From: DTU013 sp964512095
GTDB lineage: Bacteria; Bacillota; Clostridia; Acetivibrionales; DTU013
Assembly: GCA_964512095.1 (NCBI GenBank)
Contig: CAZEIH010000037.1
Location: forward strand, 1-26,023
Reading direction: 5' to 3'
DNA length: 26,023 nucleotides
Position numbers and translations under genes: made by a program. Shown here in pieces: positions 1 to 8,419 of the stretch. The notes beneath the pieces were generated by a model that worked only from the letters and a program-made list of their open reading frames with translations, did not search any database and had not been told where the DNA came from. Each line of letters starts with the position of its first letter. The first letter of the stretch is position 1.

Positions 1-23
1 AACTTTCAAGGGAGGCAGGATAT

Positions 24-230
24 ATGATATTTCCACCACTTAGTTCACTTTTAGATAAGGTGGACAGCAGATATACTTTGGTTGTGGCCACTGCTAAAAG
101 AGCTAGACAGCTGTCAGAGGGTTCCAATAAACTGACAAGATGTGCTTCTGAGAAGCCGGTTACTGTAGCACTTAACGAGATTAGCGAAGACAAAATCACC
201 TATATTAGGACAAGAAGCGGAATTAAATAG
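24..230 (+). CDS. rpoZ: RNA polymerase omega subunit
   Basis: Small 68-residue protein that matches the omega subunit, which helps fold and assemble the beta' subunit of RNA polymerase. The N-terminal part carries the family hallmark: a Pro-Pro segment, then LLDKVDSRYTLV and AKRARQL, the conserved helix that contacts beta'. The end (ALNEISEDKITY) is also typical. A GGGAGG ribosome binding site at positions 10-15 lies eight bases before the ATG. In many Firmicutes rpoZ follows gmk and precedes coaBC; coaBC does follow here and gmk would lie upstream of the window. Nothing is odd in it. Confidence 0.93.
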   Translation: MIFPPLSSLLDKVDSRYTLVVATAKRARQLSEGSNKLTRCASEKPVTVALNEISEDKITYIRTRSGIK

Positions 231-289
231 GCAGCTAAATCCAATTCTAGGCAGAATCAATTGATCAAGGTGTCAAGTAATGACAGGTC

Positions 290-350
290 AGAGTAGCCTA
301 TGGCGAATTAATTTCGCTCGTAGCGAGGGGGTATGGGGCCAGCCCCCAGT
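290..350. other. Two small hairpins in the rpoZ-coaBC gap
   Basis: The 140-base gap between rpoZ and coaBC holds two adjacent small inverted repeats. TCGCT (314-318) pairs with AGCGA (322-326), and TGGGG (334-338) pairs with CCCCA (344-348). The second is followed by no T-tract, so it is not an obvious Rho-independent terminator. The GC-rich block stands out from the AT-rich surroundings and may be a dispersed repeat, but I see no second copy in this window. The coaBC ribosome binding site starts just after it, so a hairpin here could affect coaBC translation. Function is not shown. Confidence 0.35.
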
Positions 351-370
351 GGAAATTGTAAGGAGGCATC

Positions 371-1579
371 ATGATGGTGTTAAAGGACAAATCCGTGGTA
401 GTTGGAGTTTGTGGCGGAATAGCTGCCTATAAGGTGGTTGAGGTTGTTAGCCGTTTAAAAAAGCTAGGAGCCGATGTGGATGTTATCATGACTGCCAATG
501 CTCAAAAATTTGTAACGCCGTTGACCTTTCGTTCATTGTCGCATAAGCCGGTGGTGACGGATATGTTTGAAGAACCGGAATACTGGGATATAAAGCATAT
601 TTCTCTAGCTCAAAGGGCAGACCTTTTTTTAATAGCTCCGGCTACTGCAAATATAATTGGGAAAATGGCGTCAGGTATTGCAGACGATATGTTAAGCACT
701 ACAATTCTTGCTACAAAAGCTCCAGTACTGATAGTGCCTGCAATGAATTATGATATGTACGCTAATGAGGTAGTTCAACGGAATATAGAAAAGCTAAGGG
801 AGCTAGGATACTTCTTCATGGAGCCGGAAACTGGTGTTATGGCCGAGGGCTCTTCAGGCAAGGGAAGGCTTCCAGAGCCTGCTACGATAGTAGATACGGC
901 AGTAAACCTACTCAATCCAGTTTGCGATTTGAAGGGCCTTAAGGTTCTTGTCTCAGCAGGTCCTACAAGGGAGGATCTGGACCCGGTTAGGTATATTTCC
1001 AACTATTCCTCCGGAAAGATGGGCTATGCAGTTGCTCAGGCAGCTGCGGAGCGAGGCGCGCAGGTGGTTCTGGTGTCAGGACCTGTGTCACTTGAGGTGC
1101 CAAGAGGCGTTAAGTTAATCTCGGTAACGACAGCTTGTGAAATGCATGATGCAATAATGAATGATTTTGCTGGATGCGATGCTGTGGTGATGGCGGCAGC
1201 AGTGGCTGATTTCAGAGCCGCTGAGCTTTCTGCACTTAAAATAAAAAAGAAGGATGACGAATTTGTTGTAAGGTTGGAAAAGAACCCCGACATACTAAAG
1301 GAATTGGGTAGCATTAAGGGGGATAAGATATTAGTAGGCTTTTGTGCCGAGACGGATCATCTTGTTGAAAACGCTTTAAAGAAAATTGATGCTAAAAACC
1401 TGGATATTATTGTTGCCAATGATGTTACCATGGAGGGGGCTGGTTTTGGTACAGACACTAATATTATTAAGATAATAAAGAGGGATGGATCGATTGCTGA
1501 TCTACCGCTTATGACCAAATTGGAGGCGGCTCACAGGGTACTCAACGAAATCAGTGGTATAGCAGTTGATAAAAAGTGA
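371..1579 (+). CDS. coaBC: Bifunctional phosphopantothenoylcysteine decarboxylase / phosphopantothenate-cysteine ligase
   Basis: Makes 4'-phosphopantetheine for coenzyme A: the CoaB half joins cysteine to 4'-phosphopantothenate using CTP, and the CoaC half then decarboxylates the product with FMN. The CoaC half covers roughly residues 1-185, with the flavin-binding start GVCGGIAAYK, the active-site His in DIKHISLAQRAD and the conserved PAMN. The CoaB half covers about 188-395, with SAGPTREDLDPVRYISN, SSGKMG, AAAVADFR and the nucleotide-contact motif KIKK. At 402 residues it has normal length. AGGAGG at 361-366 supports either ATG371 or the adjacent ATG374. It probably forms a housekeeping block with rpoZ. 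Confidence 0.95.
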   Translation: MMVLKDKSVVVGVCGGIAAYKVVEVVSRLKKLGADVDVIMTANAQKFVTPLTFRSLSHKPVVTDMFEEPEYWDIKHISLAQRADLFLIAPATANIIGKMASGIADDMLSTTILATKAPVLIVPAMNYDMYANEVVQRNIEKLRELGYFFMEPETGVMAEGSSGKGRLPEPATIVDTAVNLLNPVCDLKGLKVLVSAGPTREDLDPVRYISNYSSGKMGYAVAQAAAERGAQVVLVSGPVSLEVPRGVKLISVTTACEMHDAIMNDFAGCDAVVMAAAVADFRAAELSALKIKKKDDEFVVRLEKNPDILKELGSIKGDKILVGFCAETDHLVENALKKIDAKNLDIIVANDVTMEGAGFGTDTNIIKIIKRDGSIADLPLMTKLEAAHRVLNEISGIAVDKK

Positions 1580-1643
1580 ATGGCGTCCTATAGAGGTTAG
1601 CGTCTTATGGAGACATAGATAAAAAATGATATGGAGGCTTCAT

Positions 1644-3029
1644 ATGTTAGAAAAACCAATGGAAAAAATAGTAGCCCTTTCAAAAAATAGAGGTTTTGTA
1701 TATCCCGGTTCGGATATATATGGCGGTCTGGCAAATTCATGGGATTACGGTCCGCTGGGCGTTGAACTCAAGAATAATGTAAAAAAAGCATGGTGGAAGA
1801 AATTCGTTCAGGAGAACAAATATAATGTGGGTGTTGACTGCGCTATATTGATGAATCCTCAGGTATGGGTAGCATCCGGACATGTGGGCGGCTTCAGCGA
1901 TCCACTGATAGACTGTAAGGATTGTAAGACAAGAAATAGGGCTGATAAGCTCATTGAGGACTGGAATAAGGAGAATGACATTGAACTGGCAGTGGATGGT
2001 TGGGACTATGACCAACTGATGGCTTACATAAAGGAAAAGGGTGTTAAATGTCCTAAATGTGGTTCTGCTAATTTTACCGATATACGCAAGTTTAACCTGA
2101 TGTTTAAGACTTTTCAGGGTGTTACTGAGGATTCCCAGGCGGAAATATTTTTGAGGCCTGAGACAGCTCAGGGCATATTTGTGAATTTTAAGAATGTCCA
2201 GAGGAGTACAAGGAGAAAGCTTCCCCTTGGTATAGGTCAGATAGGCAAGTCTTTTAGAAATGAGATCACACCCGGCAATTTCATTTTTAGGATTCGTGAG
2301 TTTGAACAGATGGAGCTTGAATTTTTCTGTGAGCCAGGAACTGATATGGAGTGGTTTGTTTATTGGAAGGACTTCTGCTACAATTGGCTACTGAGGTTTG
2401 GATTGGCCAAAGAGAGCCTAAAGCTTAGAGACCATGCGAAGGAAGAGTTGTCACATTATAGTAAAGCGACTACAGATATAGAATTCAAATTCCCCTTTGG
2501 ATGGGGTGAGCTATGGGGTATTGCTAATAGGACTGACTTTGACCTGAAGCAACATATGGAGCATTCCAAGGATGACCTCTCATATTTTGATCCAACGACT
2601 AACAAAAAATTTGTACCGTACTGTGTCGAGCCTTCACTTGGGGCAGACAGGGTTACATTGGCCTTCCTGTGTGAGGCTTATGATGAGGAAGAGGTAGCAG
2701 AGGGGGATGTGAGAACAGTATTGCATTTCCATCCAGCCCTGGCTCCGGTTAAGATTGCTGTTCTCCCTCTTTCAAAGAAGCTTGGAGAGGATGCATTTAA
2801 GGTTTATGAAAAGCTGTCAGTCAAATATGTGTGTGAATACGATGAAACCGCCAGTATTGGAAAACGTTACAGGAGACAGGATGAAATTGGAACGCCATAC
2901 TGTGTCACATTTGATTTTGATTCTCTTGACGATGAAAGTGTTACCATAAGAGATAGAGACACTATGGAACAGGTAAGGATCAAAATAGATGAACTGGATT
3001 CTTATTTCGACGGAAGGTTTGATTTCTAA
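1644..3029 (+). CDS. glyS: Glycyl-tRNA synthetase, single-chain dimeric type
   Basis: Class II synthetase that charges tRNA-Gly. It is the alpha2 (eukaryote/archaea-like) form found in many Gram-positives, not the alpha2beta2 form. Visible are the N-terminal RGFVYPGSDIYGG and SWDYGPLG segments, two Cys pairs for zinc (CKDC and CPKC), class II motif 2 (FRNEITPGNFIFRIREFEQ), motif 3 (VEPSLGADR) and a C-terminal anticodon-binding domain starting near LHFHPALAPVKIAVLPL. I place the start at ATG1644, not at the ATG 18 bases upstream, because GGAGG at 1633-1637 sits six bases before it; this gives 461 residues. No T-box fits in the short upstream gap. The gene ends in a long hairpin. Confidence 0.94.
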   Translation: MLEKPMEKIVALSKNRGFVYPGSDIYGGLANSWDYGPLGVELKNNVKKAWWKKFVQENKYNVGVDCAILMNPQVWVASGHVGGFSDPLIDCKDCKTRNRADKLIEDWNKENDIELAVDGWDYDQLMAYIKEKGVKCPKCGSANFTDIRKFNLMFKTFQGVTEDSQAEIFLRPETAQGIFVNFKNVQRSTRRKLPLGIGQIGKSFRNEITPGNFIFRIREFEQMELEFFCEPGTDMEWFVYWKDFCYNWLLRFGLAKESLKLRDHAKEELSHYSKATTDIEFKFPFGWGELWGIANRTDFDLKQHMEHSKDDLSYFDPTTNKKFVPYCVEPSLGADRVTLAFLCEAYDEEEVAEGDVRTVLHFHPALAPVKIAVLPLSKKLGEDAFKVYEKLSVKYVCEYDETASIGKRYRRQDEIGTPYCVTFDFDSLDDESVTIRDRDTMEQVRIKIDELDSYFDGRFDF

Positions 3030-3045
3030 GATATTATTATTAATG

Positions 3046-3102
3046 AAACACGGGGACGCATCTTTTGTTGCACGGCAAAACAAAAGATGTGTCCCCGTGT
3101 TT
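3046..3102 (+). terminator. Very long hairpin ending glyS
   Basis: The 22 bases at 3046-3067 pair with 3081-3102, with only one G-T wobble; the loop can form a further TTGC/GCAA pairing. The stem is far longer than a standard terminator. It carries a GGGGAC/GTCCCC core near the base and ends in a short T-run (3100-3102). It probably stops glyS transcription, but the stem length and GGGGAC motif also resemble dispersed REP-like palindromes. Confidence 0.7.
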
Positions 3103-3180
3103 ATCTATGTCTTCAGAATACTCCGACATCTATAGGTCGCCTCAGTCTCCACCTGATTCCCTGAGCGATGCGAATTGACT
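3100..3180 (+). repeat. Terminator-linked repeat, copy A (internally deleted)
   Basis: First of three same-orientation copies of a dispersed element. It shares TTTATCTATGTCTTCA at the left, CTATAGGTCG in the middle and AGTCTCCACCTGA plus GCGAATTGACT at the right with the copies at 13668-13792 and 22207-22331. About 44 bases that the other copies have after the GGTCG segment are missing here. It starts in the last three T's of the glyS hairpin. Confidence 0.85.
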
Positions 3181-3194
3181 TTCCATTAATTTTT

Positions 3195-3224
3195 TTAATA
3201 GTCCTGTTTGAAGATGTCTATAAT
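3195..3224 (+). promoter_or_regulatory. Candidate promoter for the electron-transfer cluster
   Basis: TATAAT at 3219-3224 is a perfect -10 hexamer, 59 bases before the ndh2 start codon. The best -35 is poor (TTAATA at 3195-3200, spacer 18). It is the only reasonable promoter seen between the glyS terminator and ndh2. Confidence 0.35.
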
Positions 3225-3282
3225 GGGAATGAAGAATGTAGTAATAGTTTATGCTAAGCTAATAATTATTCGGGAGATTATG

Positions 3283-5385
3283 ATGAATACAAAAATTGTT
3301 ATTATTGGTGCCGGATATGCCGGGGTATTAACAGCAAAAAAGCTGGAGAGAAGGCTCAAAAAAAGTGGCGATGTGTCGATTACCATTATTGACAAAAACC
3401 CCTTTCATACTATGCTTACTGAGCTTCATGAAATTGCAGCCGGCAGGGTGGATGAGGATAGCATTAAATTGAGCCTGGCAAGGATATTTGCAGGACGAAG
3501 AGTGGATGTGAAGCTAGACACGGTTATGTCTGTGGATTTTGAAAGCAAGACGGTGTTAGGTACCAATCATCAGTATTCTTATGATTATCTTGTGTTGTGT
3601 GCAGGCTCTAAACCGACATATTTCGGAGTTGAAGGGGCCAAGGAGAATGCTTTCAAGCTTTGGAGCTTTGAAGATGCTGTTATTCTCAGGGAGCATATAC
3701 AAAACACCTTTAGAAAGGCTGTCAAGGAAACGGATCCAGATGAAAAGAGGAGATTGCTGACCTTCCATGTGGTGGGCGCAGGTTTTACTGGCGTTGAAAT
3801 GGCGGGGGAGCTGGCAGAATACATGCCAATTCTTTGTGATAAGTATGAGGTTGAGCGAGACCTTGTTACCATTACCATTATTGATGTGCTAAAACGTACT
3901 GTGCCGGCATTACCTGAAAGGCTTTCTATAAAAGTAGAAAAGCGTCTTAATAGGATGGGCGTTAGGGTGTTACTAGATACCGGTGTAATCAATATTGGAA
4001 GCGACTTTATTGATATAAAGAAAAACGACAAGAAAATACGAGAAGCATCAGGAACCATAATATGGGCAGCAGGCATCGAAGCTGCAGACATTACTTCTAA
4101 GGCCGCACTTAAACTGGAAGCAGGAGATAGGGGACGCATCAAGCTGGATCAGTATTTGCGCTCGGTAGATGATGACCGTGTATATGTTGCAGGCGATAAT
4201 ATGATGTATATTCCTGAGGGGGAGAAGAGGTCCGTACCTCTAGTGGTTGAGAACTGTGAGCAAAGTGCAGATGTAGTTGCACGCAATATTGTCTGTGCAA
4301 TAACAGGCAAGGGTGAGATGGAGGTTTATAAGCCTGCGTTCCACGGGATCATGGTAAGTCTGGGCGGTCGCTATGGAGTGGCCCATGTAGGTTTGCCCAA
4401 CAGGATGTTTAGCTTACCGTCATTTTTGGCGATGTTTGTTAAGCATTTTATTAATATCTTATACTTCATTCAGGTGCTGGGATGGAACAAAATATTCAGC
4501 TACCTGAAGCATGAGTTCTTTACTATAAGAAACCGCAGAAGCTTTGTAGGGGGGCATTTATCCAATAGGACACCAAGCTTCCTACTGATGCCACTGAGAG
4601 TTTGGCTTGGTGCTGTATGGCTCTTTGAGGGTATTATGAAGATACTTGAGGGTTGGTTTGTGTCGCCAAAGCTTTATGGGTTTTTTAATGGAGCAAATTT
4701 ATGGTATGATAATATATTAAATGGCGGAGCTACCAACGGGACAAGCGGAGCAACACCTGCCGATGCTGCAAGTGCGGCTACTGATACTATTAGTGCAGCA
4801 ACAGGAGTTGTACAGAGTGTATCGTCAAATGCTGATGTGTTAAGTACGGCCACTGACGTGATGAATGTAGCTACCGATGTGGTGAGCTCGGCAACACCTG
4901 CCGCTGAAGGTGGGGCTGAGCTAGTCAGCTCAGTTGGTACAGCTATACTGAACTTTGACTTTTTGGGCTTGTTTAAGGTGCTTTTTGTTAGTGGAAAGGA
5001 TCCTATGCATTCAACAATTGGAGATTATGCGTTTAAGCTGGATGTTCCCATTGTCAACTCGTTTATTAACAACCTTATTCTGCCCAATGAATCGGTCCAG
5101 TTGTTTATGCAAGTATTTATAGTTGTGGCTGAAATATTGATCGGCTTAGCGCTCATTGGTGGGTTGTTCACTACACCTGCTTCAGCAGCTTCATTGATAC
5201 TCCAGGCAATGTTTGTAACAACCACAGGCTTGTACCTAAACACCTTCTGGATGGTCTTTGCCGGTATTGCGCTACTGATTGCAGCAGGAAGAACATTGGG
5301 ACTTGATTATTATGCAATGCCTGTACTTAAAAGAAAATGGAAAAATGTGAAGAGGGTTAGAAAGTGGTATTTATATCATGACTGA
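3283..5385 (+). CDS. ndh2: Type II NADH dehydrogenase with C-terminal membrane domain
   Basis: Flavoprotein that would oxidise NADH at the inner face of the membrane and pass electrons to a quinone without pumping. The FAD-binding GAGYAG is at residues 9-14, a second Rossmann motif GAGFTGVEMAGEL is near 165, and the FAD-closing VYVAGDN is near 300. After about residue 435 several hydrophobic segments follow (LRVWLGAVWLFEGIMK, then three or four more to the end), a DoxX-like membrane domain. Ordinary Ndh-2 has about 400 residues and this has 701; Ndh2 of the Listeria electron-export locus also carries a membrane extension. An Ala/Thr/Ser-rich stretch (about residues 480-555) splits the membrane domain. 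GGGAGA at 3272-3277 favours ATG3283 over ATG3280 or the far upstream ATG3208. It overlaps the next gene by 8 bases. Confidence 0.88.
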   Translation: MNTKIVIIGAGYAGVLTAKKLERRLKKSGDVSITIIDKNPFHTMLTELHEIAAGRVDEDSIKLSLARIFAGRRVDVKLDTVMSVDFESKTVLGTNHQYSYDYLVLCAGSKPTYFGVEGAKENAFKLWSFEDAVILREHIQNTFRKAVKETDPDEKRRLLTFHVVGAGFTGVEMAGELAEYMPILCDKYEVERDLVTITIIDVLKRTVPALPERLSIKVEKRLNRMGVRVLLDTGVINIGSDFIDIKKNDKKIREASGTIIWAAGIEAADITSKAALKLEAGDRGRIKLDQYLRSVDDDRVYVAGDNMMYIPEGEKRSVPLVVENCEQSADVVARNIVCAITGKGEMEVYKPAFHGIMVSLGGRYGVAHVGLPNRMFSLPSFLAMFVKHFINILYFIQVLGWNKIFSYLKHEFFTIRNRRSFVGGHLSNRTPSFLLMPLRVWLGAVWLFEGIMKILEGWFVSPKLYGFFNGANLWYDNILNGGATNGTSGATPADAASAATDTISAATGVVQSVSSNADVLSTATDVMNVATDVVSSATPAAEGGAELVSSVGTAILNFDFLGLFKVLFVSGKDPMHSTIGDYAFKLDVPIVNSFINNLILPNESVQLFMQVFIVVAEILIGLALIGGLFTTPASAASLILQAMFVTTTGLYLNTFWMVFAGIALLIAAGRTLGLDYYAMPVLKRKWKNVKRVRKWYLYHD

Positions 5386-6373
5386 CGCTAAAGCGACTGT
5401 AGATATTACTCATATTGACTTTAACAGAGCTCTGTCAAAATCCAGGGAGGAGGTAGATAAAGCGCTATTTTCCTCCCCTGCACTGGTCAAGACATATGTG
5501 CAGCATATGGCAGGGACTAAGGGCAAATTTATTCGTGGTGTATCACTGCTAACATGTGCTATAAACAAGGATAGTCTAGTGGATATTAATGCTGTCAAAT
5601 TAGCTGCAGCTATTGAGCTGTTGCATCTTGCTACGCTGGTCCATGATGATGTTATCGATGATGCTGATATTAGGCGGGGGGCACCGACGTTGCAGAAGAG
5701 GTTTGGGAAGAAGACTGCAGTTATATGTGGAGATTATTTGTTGAGTGTTGCGCTGGGGCTGGCGGCTTCTGTCAGTAATAAGAAGGATTTTTTTGATATT
5801 AATATACCGGACTATATTTCCAGGGTTTGCTTAGGAGAACTGTTCCAGCATATAAATAATGGCAACTATGACCTTACTGTATATAAGTATTTGAAGATAA
5901 TTAGCGGTAAGACTGCTGCGTTGTTTGAAGCGTCATTCTTTGCGGGAGCCACTCTTTCAGGCTGCGAAGGCTCAGAAATTAAGCTGTATAAAAAGATGGG
6001 CCGCTGTCTTGGAATGATATTCCAATTGATTGATGACTGTATGGATTTTGAAGCGACGGAAAGCGTCGCCCAAAAGCCAGTCCGGTCCGATTTTGAAAAG
6101 GATGTTATGACCTTACCCATAATCAAGGCATTTGAGGCAGATAGTGATTTAAAAAATAAGGCTAAGAGGCATGTACTTTCTACAGTTGAGCTTAATGAGG
6201 CAGTCAGAAATGCTAAGGGTTTAATTTTAACCAGATTGTTGGCTAAGAAGTATTACAATAAGTATTTAAGGATAATGGATAGGCTTACATTAGCAGAAGA
6301 AAAGAAATTGTGTCTTATTGAGGTTGTAAACAAGGCCTTTAGAGTATTTTCTGCCGATGGGACAAATGCCTAG
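5378..6373 (+). CDS. dmkB: Polyprenyl diphosphate synthase (DmkB-like)
   Basis: Trans-prenyltransferase of the HepT/IspB family that builds the long isoprenoid tail of a quinone from farnesyl or geranyl diphosphate and IPP. Both Asp-rich Mg-binding motifs are present: the first in LVHDDVIDDADIRRGAP, the second in LIDDCMDFEAT. KFIRG near residue 50 fits the substrate-binding Lys/Arg region. Its 331 residues are normal. The start overlaps the end of ndh2, so the two are translationally coupled, and the UbiA prenyltransferase begins 11 bases after its stop. Together they imply a quinone made for this electron-transfer cluster. Tail length cannot be read from the sequence. Confidence 0.88.
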   Translation: MTDAKATVDITHIDFNRALSKSREEVDKALFSSPALVKTYVQHMAGTKGKFIRGVSLLTCAINKDSLVDINAVKLAAAIELLHLATLVHDDVIDDADIRRGAPTLQKRFGKKTAVICGDYLLSVALGLAASVSNKKDFFDINIPDYISRVCLGELFQHINNGNYDLTVYKYLKIISGKTAALFEASFFAGATLSGCEGSEIKLYKKMGRCLGMIFQLIDDCMDFEATESVAQKPVRSDFEKDVMTLPIIKAFEADSDLKNKAKRHVLSTVELNEAVRNAKGLILTRLLAKKYYNKYLRIMDRLTLAEEKKLCLIEVVNKAFRVFSADGTNA

Positions 6374-6384
6374 CCAGGTGTTTC

Positions 6385-7281
6385 ATGAAACGATTTTTTA
6401 GTTATATTGAGATTAAGACGAAAATTACCAGTACCTTTGCATTTCTACTGGCCATAGGCTATATATTTTACAAGGGCTACCGCGTAGATTGGTTGAGAAC
6501 CCTTGTCTTCTTTTTCTCTATGTTTGTGTTTGACCTGACAACCACTGCTATAAATAATTATATTGACACAAAGACTAACGATCAGCAGCTCCAGTTTAAA
6601 AGAAGGACAGCTCTTGTAATTATTTACCTGCTTTTTGGAATTAGTACTGCTTTGGGTATATATCTGGCTCTTATTACCGATATTGTGGTTCTACTTGTCG
6701 GCGGGATTTGCTTTACTGCCGGTGTGCTTTACACCTACGGTCCTGTACCAATATCAAGACAACCGCTGGGAGAGTTGCTTTCTGGTGTTTTTTATGGATT
6801 GTTCATACCGTTTCTTCTTTTATATATAAATATGCCTGCAGGAACTTTTTTGGTATACAGCTTAAGCTGGGATAAGATAGGTTTGGAAATTATGGTATGG
6901 CCGGTGGTGTCACTATTGCTATTGTCAATACCTCCGGTTTGTACTACTGCAAATATTATGCTTGCGAACAACATTTGTGATATCGATAAGGATATAGCTG
7001 TTAAAAGATATACATTACCATACTATTTAGGTAAAAAGGCGTTGTATTTGTTTGCGGCTGTTTACTATTTAGCCTACATTTCCATCATAGCAATGGTTGT
7101 TATAAATATATTATCTCCGATATGTCTTATATCACTGGTGTCGATTTTTGTGGTACAGCGAAATATAAGCATATTTTTGAAGCATCAGGACAAGACAGTG
7201 ACCTTTATTACTGCGATCCAAAACTATGTCATAATAATGGGTTCGCTAGTAGCCACTGTATTTATATCTGTTATCATATGA
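6385..7281 (+). CDS. dmkA: UbiA-family quinone prenyltransferase (MenA/DmkA-like)
   Basis: Integral membrane enzyme expected to attach a polyprenyl tail to 1,4-dihydroxy-2-naphthoate, giving a demethylmenaquinone. The first Asp motif reads NNYIDTKTND (near residue 55) and the second NNICDIDKD (near 195), followed by the usual KRYTLP segment. The rest is a chain of hydrophobic helices; 298 residues is normal. AGGTG at 6375-6379 lies a few bases before ATG6385. It sits directly after the polyprenyl diphosphate synthase, as dmkA and dmkB work together in Listeria. The aromatic acceptor is inferred from family and context; no men genes are in the window. Confidence 0.86.
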   Translation: MKRFFSYIEIKTKITSTFAFLLAIGYIFYKGYRVDWLRTLVFFFSMFVFDLTTTAINNYIDTKTNDQQLQFKRRTALVIIYLLFGISTALGIYLALITDIVVLLVGGICFTAGVLYTYGPVPISRQPLGELLSGVFYGLFIPFLLLYINMPAGTFLVYSLSWDKIGLEIMVWPVVSLLLLSIPPVCTTANIMLANNICDIDKDIAVKRYTLPYYLGKKALYLFAAVYYLAYISIIAMVVINILSPICLISLVSIFVVQRNISIFLKHQDKTVTFITAIQNYVIIMGSLVATVFISVII

Positions 7282-7393
7282 AGTTGTTATCTTGGGATGT
7301 TTATACAGCTGTACTGTGGGTAAATATTATTCATTATCTAGAAGTTGAATGTAGATGTCAAATTATACTTGAGTGTTTAGGCAGGATAGGGAT

Positions 7394-7804
7394 ATGAAAT
7401 TTTTTAAAAGGACCGACATACTTGTGATTACAGCTATTATTGCAGTAGCAGCGGCAATATGGTTCTTTTATAGTTCAACGGTTTCAGGAAAGCCTGTAAG
7501 GGCTGAGATATATTATTACTCCCAGCTGGTGAAGATAGTTGAGCTGACAGACGGGCAGGAAAAAGAATTTATCGTTCCCCAGGCGGAAAGTGTGATTTTA
7601 CGGATGGATGGTGAAGGAAATATCCAATTTATTGAGTCGGATTGCCCTGATAAGGTGTGTATAAAGACAGGTAAGATACATCTGGCAGGACAAAGTGCTG
7701 CTTGTCTTCCCAACGGTGTGATTGTGAAGCTTATACCTGCCGGAGGTTGGAATGGTGATGAGCCGGATATTGTAATAGGAGTAATGGATGAACGAGAAAA
7801 CTGA
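7394..7804 (+). CDS. eetA: NusG domain II membrane protein (EetA-like)
   Basis: A 136-residue protein with one N-terminal membrane helix (about residues 9-28) and an outward-facing NusG-II domain. The signature is the Cys set in SDCPDKVCIKTG and AACLPN, typical of NusG-II proteins next to Gx-type transporters. In Listeria, EetA is needed for electron transfer from Ndh2 to external flavoproteins; the exact reaction is not settled. I chose ATG7394, preceded by AGGGA at 7388-7392, over GTG7373, because the protein then opens with KFFKRTD and the helix. The 112-base gap before it holds no gene. It overlaps the next gene by 17 bases, so they are coupled. Confidence 0.82.
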   Translation: MKFFKRTDILVITAIIAVAAAIWFFYSSTVSGKPVRAEIYYYSQLVKIVELTDGQEKEFIVPQAESVILRMDGEGNIQFIESDCPDKVCIKTGKIHLAGQSAACLPNGVIVKLIPAGGWNGDEPDIVIGVMDEREN

Positions 7805-8363
7805 CAACAATATAAGTGGCCGCAGAGCAAGGATGGAAACGGCAAGAGTTCACAAAGCAGGTTCCCAAAAGACAAGAGGGCTTGTATTGACCGGTCTGAT
7901 TTTTGCACTTGCCCTGATTCTGTCGATTGTTGAAAATGCCCTCCCGGCACTTCCGCTTCCTGTTCCTGGAGTTAAGTTCGGTTTGTCAAATATTGCTGTA
8001 ATGTATGCGTTGTTTTTTCTTAAAAAGGATCAGGCATATTCCATAGCGATTTTAAAAGGACTATTTGTAATGGTGACGAGAGGAGTGATAGCAGGAATAC
8101 TGAGTATTTCAGGTGGCATACTATCACTGACAGTAATGCTGGTTTTGATGATGGCCTTCAAAAATAAGGCGTCATACGTGACAGTAAGTATATCAGGAGC
8201 TGTTGCCCACAATCTTGGACAGCTCATTGCAGTAACATTTATTTACACTGGGATGTATTTATGGGCATACATGCCCTTCCTGCTGGTGTCAGGGGTTGTT
8301 GCAGGTATTGTGACAGCCACACTACTGAAATTTATTATACCAGCGTTTGAGAGGATTGGATAA
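7788..8363 (+). CDS. eetB: Gx / ECF-S-like membrane protein (EetB-like)
   Basis: Integral membrane protein of 191 residues. After a charged tail of about 30 residues come five or six hydrophobic segments with the family pattern SIVENALPALPLPVPGVKFG followed by LSNIAVMYALF and TRGVIAGILSISGG. The family is often annotated as heptaprenyl diphosphate synthase component I or Gx transporter, and it resembles ECF transporter substrate-binding subunits. It lies in the same order as eetB in electron-export loci. AGGAG at 7777-7781 sits six bases before ATG7788. No energising ECF subunits are nearby. A role in flavin or quinone handling is inference. Confidence 0.8.
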   Translation: MNEKTDNNISGRRARMETARVHKAGSQKTRGLVLTGLIFALALILSIVENALPALPLPVPGVKFGLSNIAVMYALFFLKKDQAYSIAILKGLFVMVTRGVIAGILSISGGILSLTVMLVLMMAFKNKASYVTVSISGAVAHNLGQLIAVTFIYTGMYLWAYMPFLLVSGVVAGIVTATLLKFIIPAFERIG

Positions 8364-8419
8364 CAAATGGATGGTATAAAACTAGGATATTTTAGATTTA
8401 TATGATGGAGGAGCTTATT

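Noticed and set aside
304..313. Possible fourth copy of the terminator-linked repeat before coaBC
   Set aside because: Only the 10-base CGAATTAATT is shared with the repeat linker, there is no adjacent terminator, and the flanking bases do not align.
1580..1643. T-box riboswitch upstream of glyS
   Set aside because: The gap is only 64 bases, with no specifier hairpin, T-box sequence or antiterminator fold visible.
3585..4142. Long open frame on the minus strand inside ndh2
   Set aside because: It lies wholly opposite a well-supported gene with intact motifs and its predicted protein is Ser-rich without recognisable domains, as expected for an antisense shadow.
7282..7393. Frame continuing from within dmkA to eetA (7122-7397)
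   Set aside because: It overlaps the end of dmkA in another frame and has no start signals or motifs; the gap looks non-coding.
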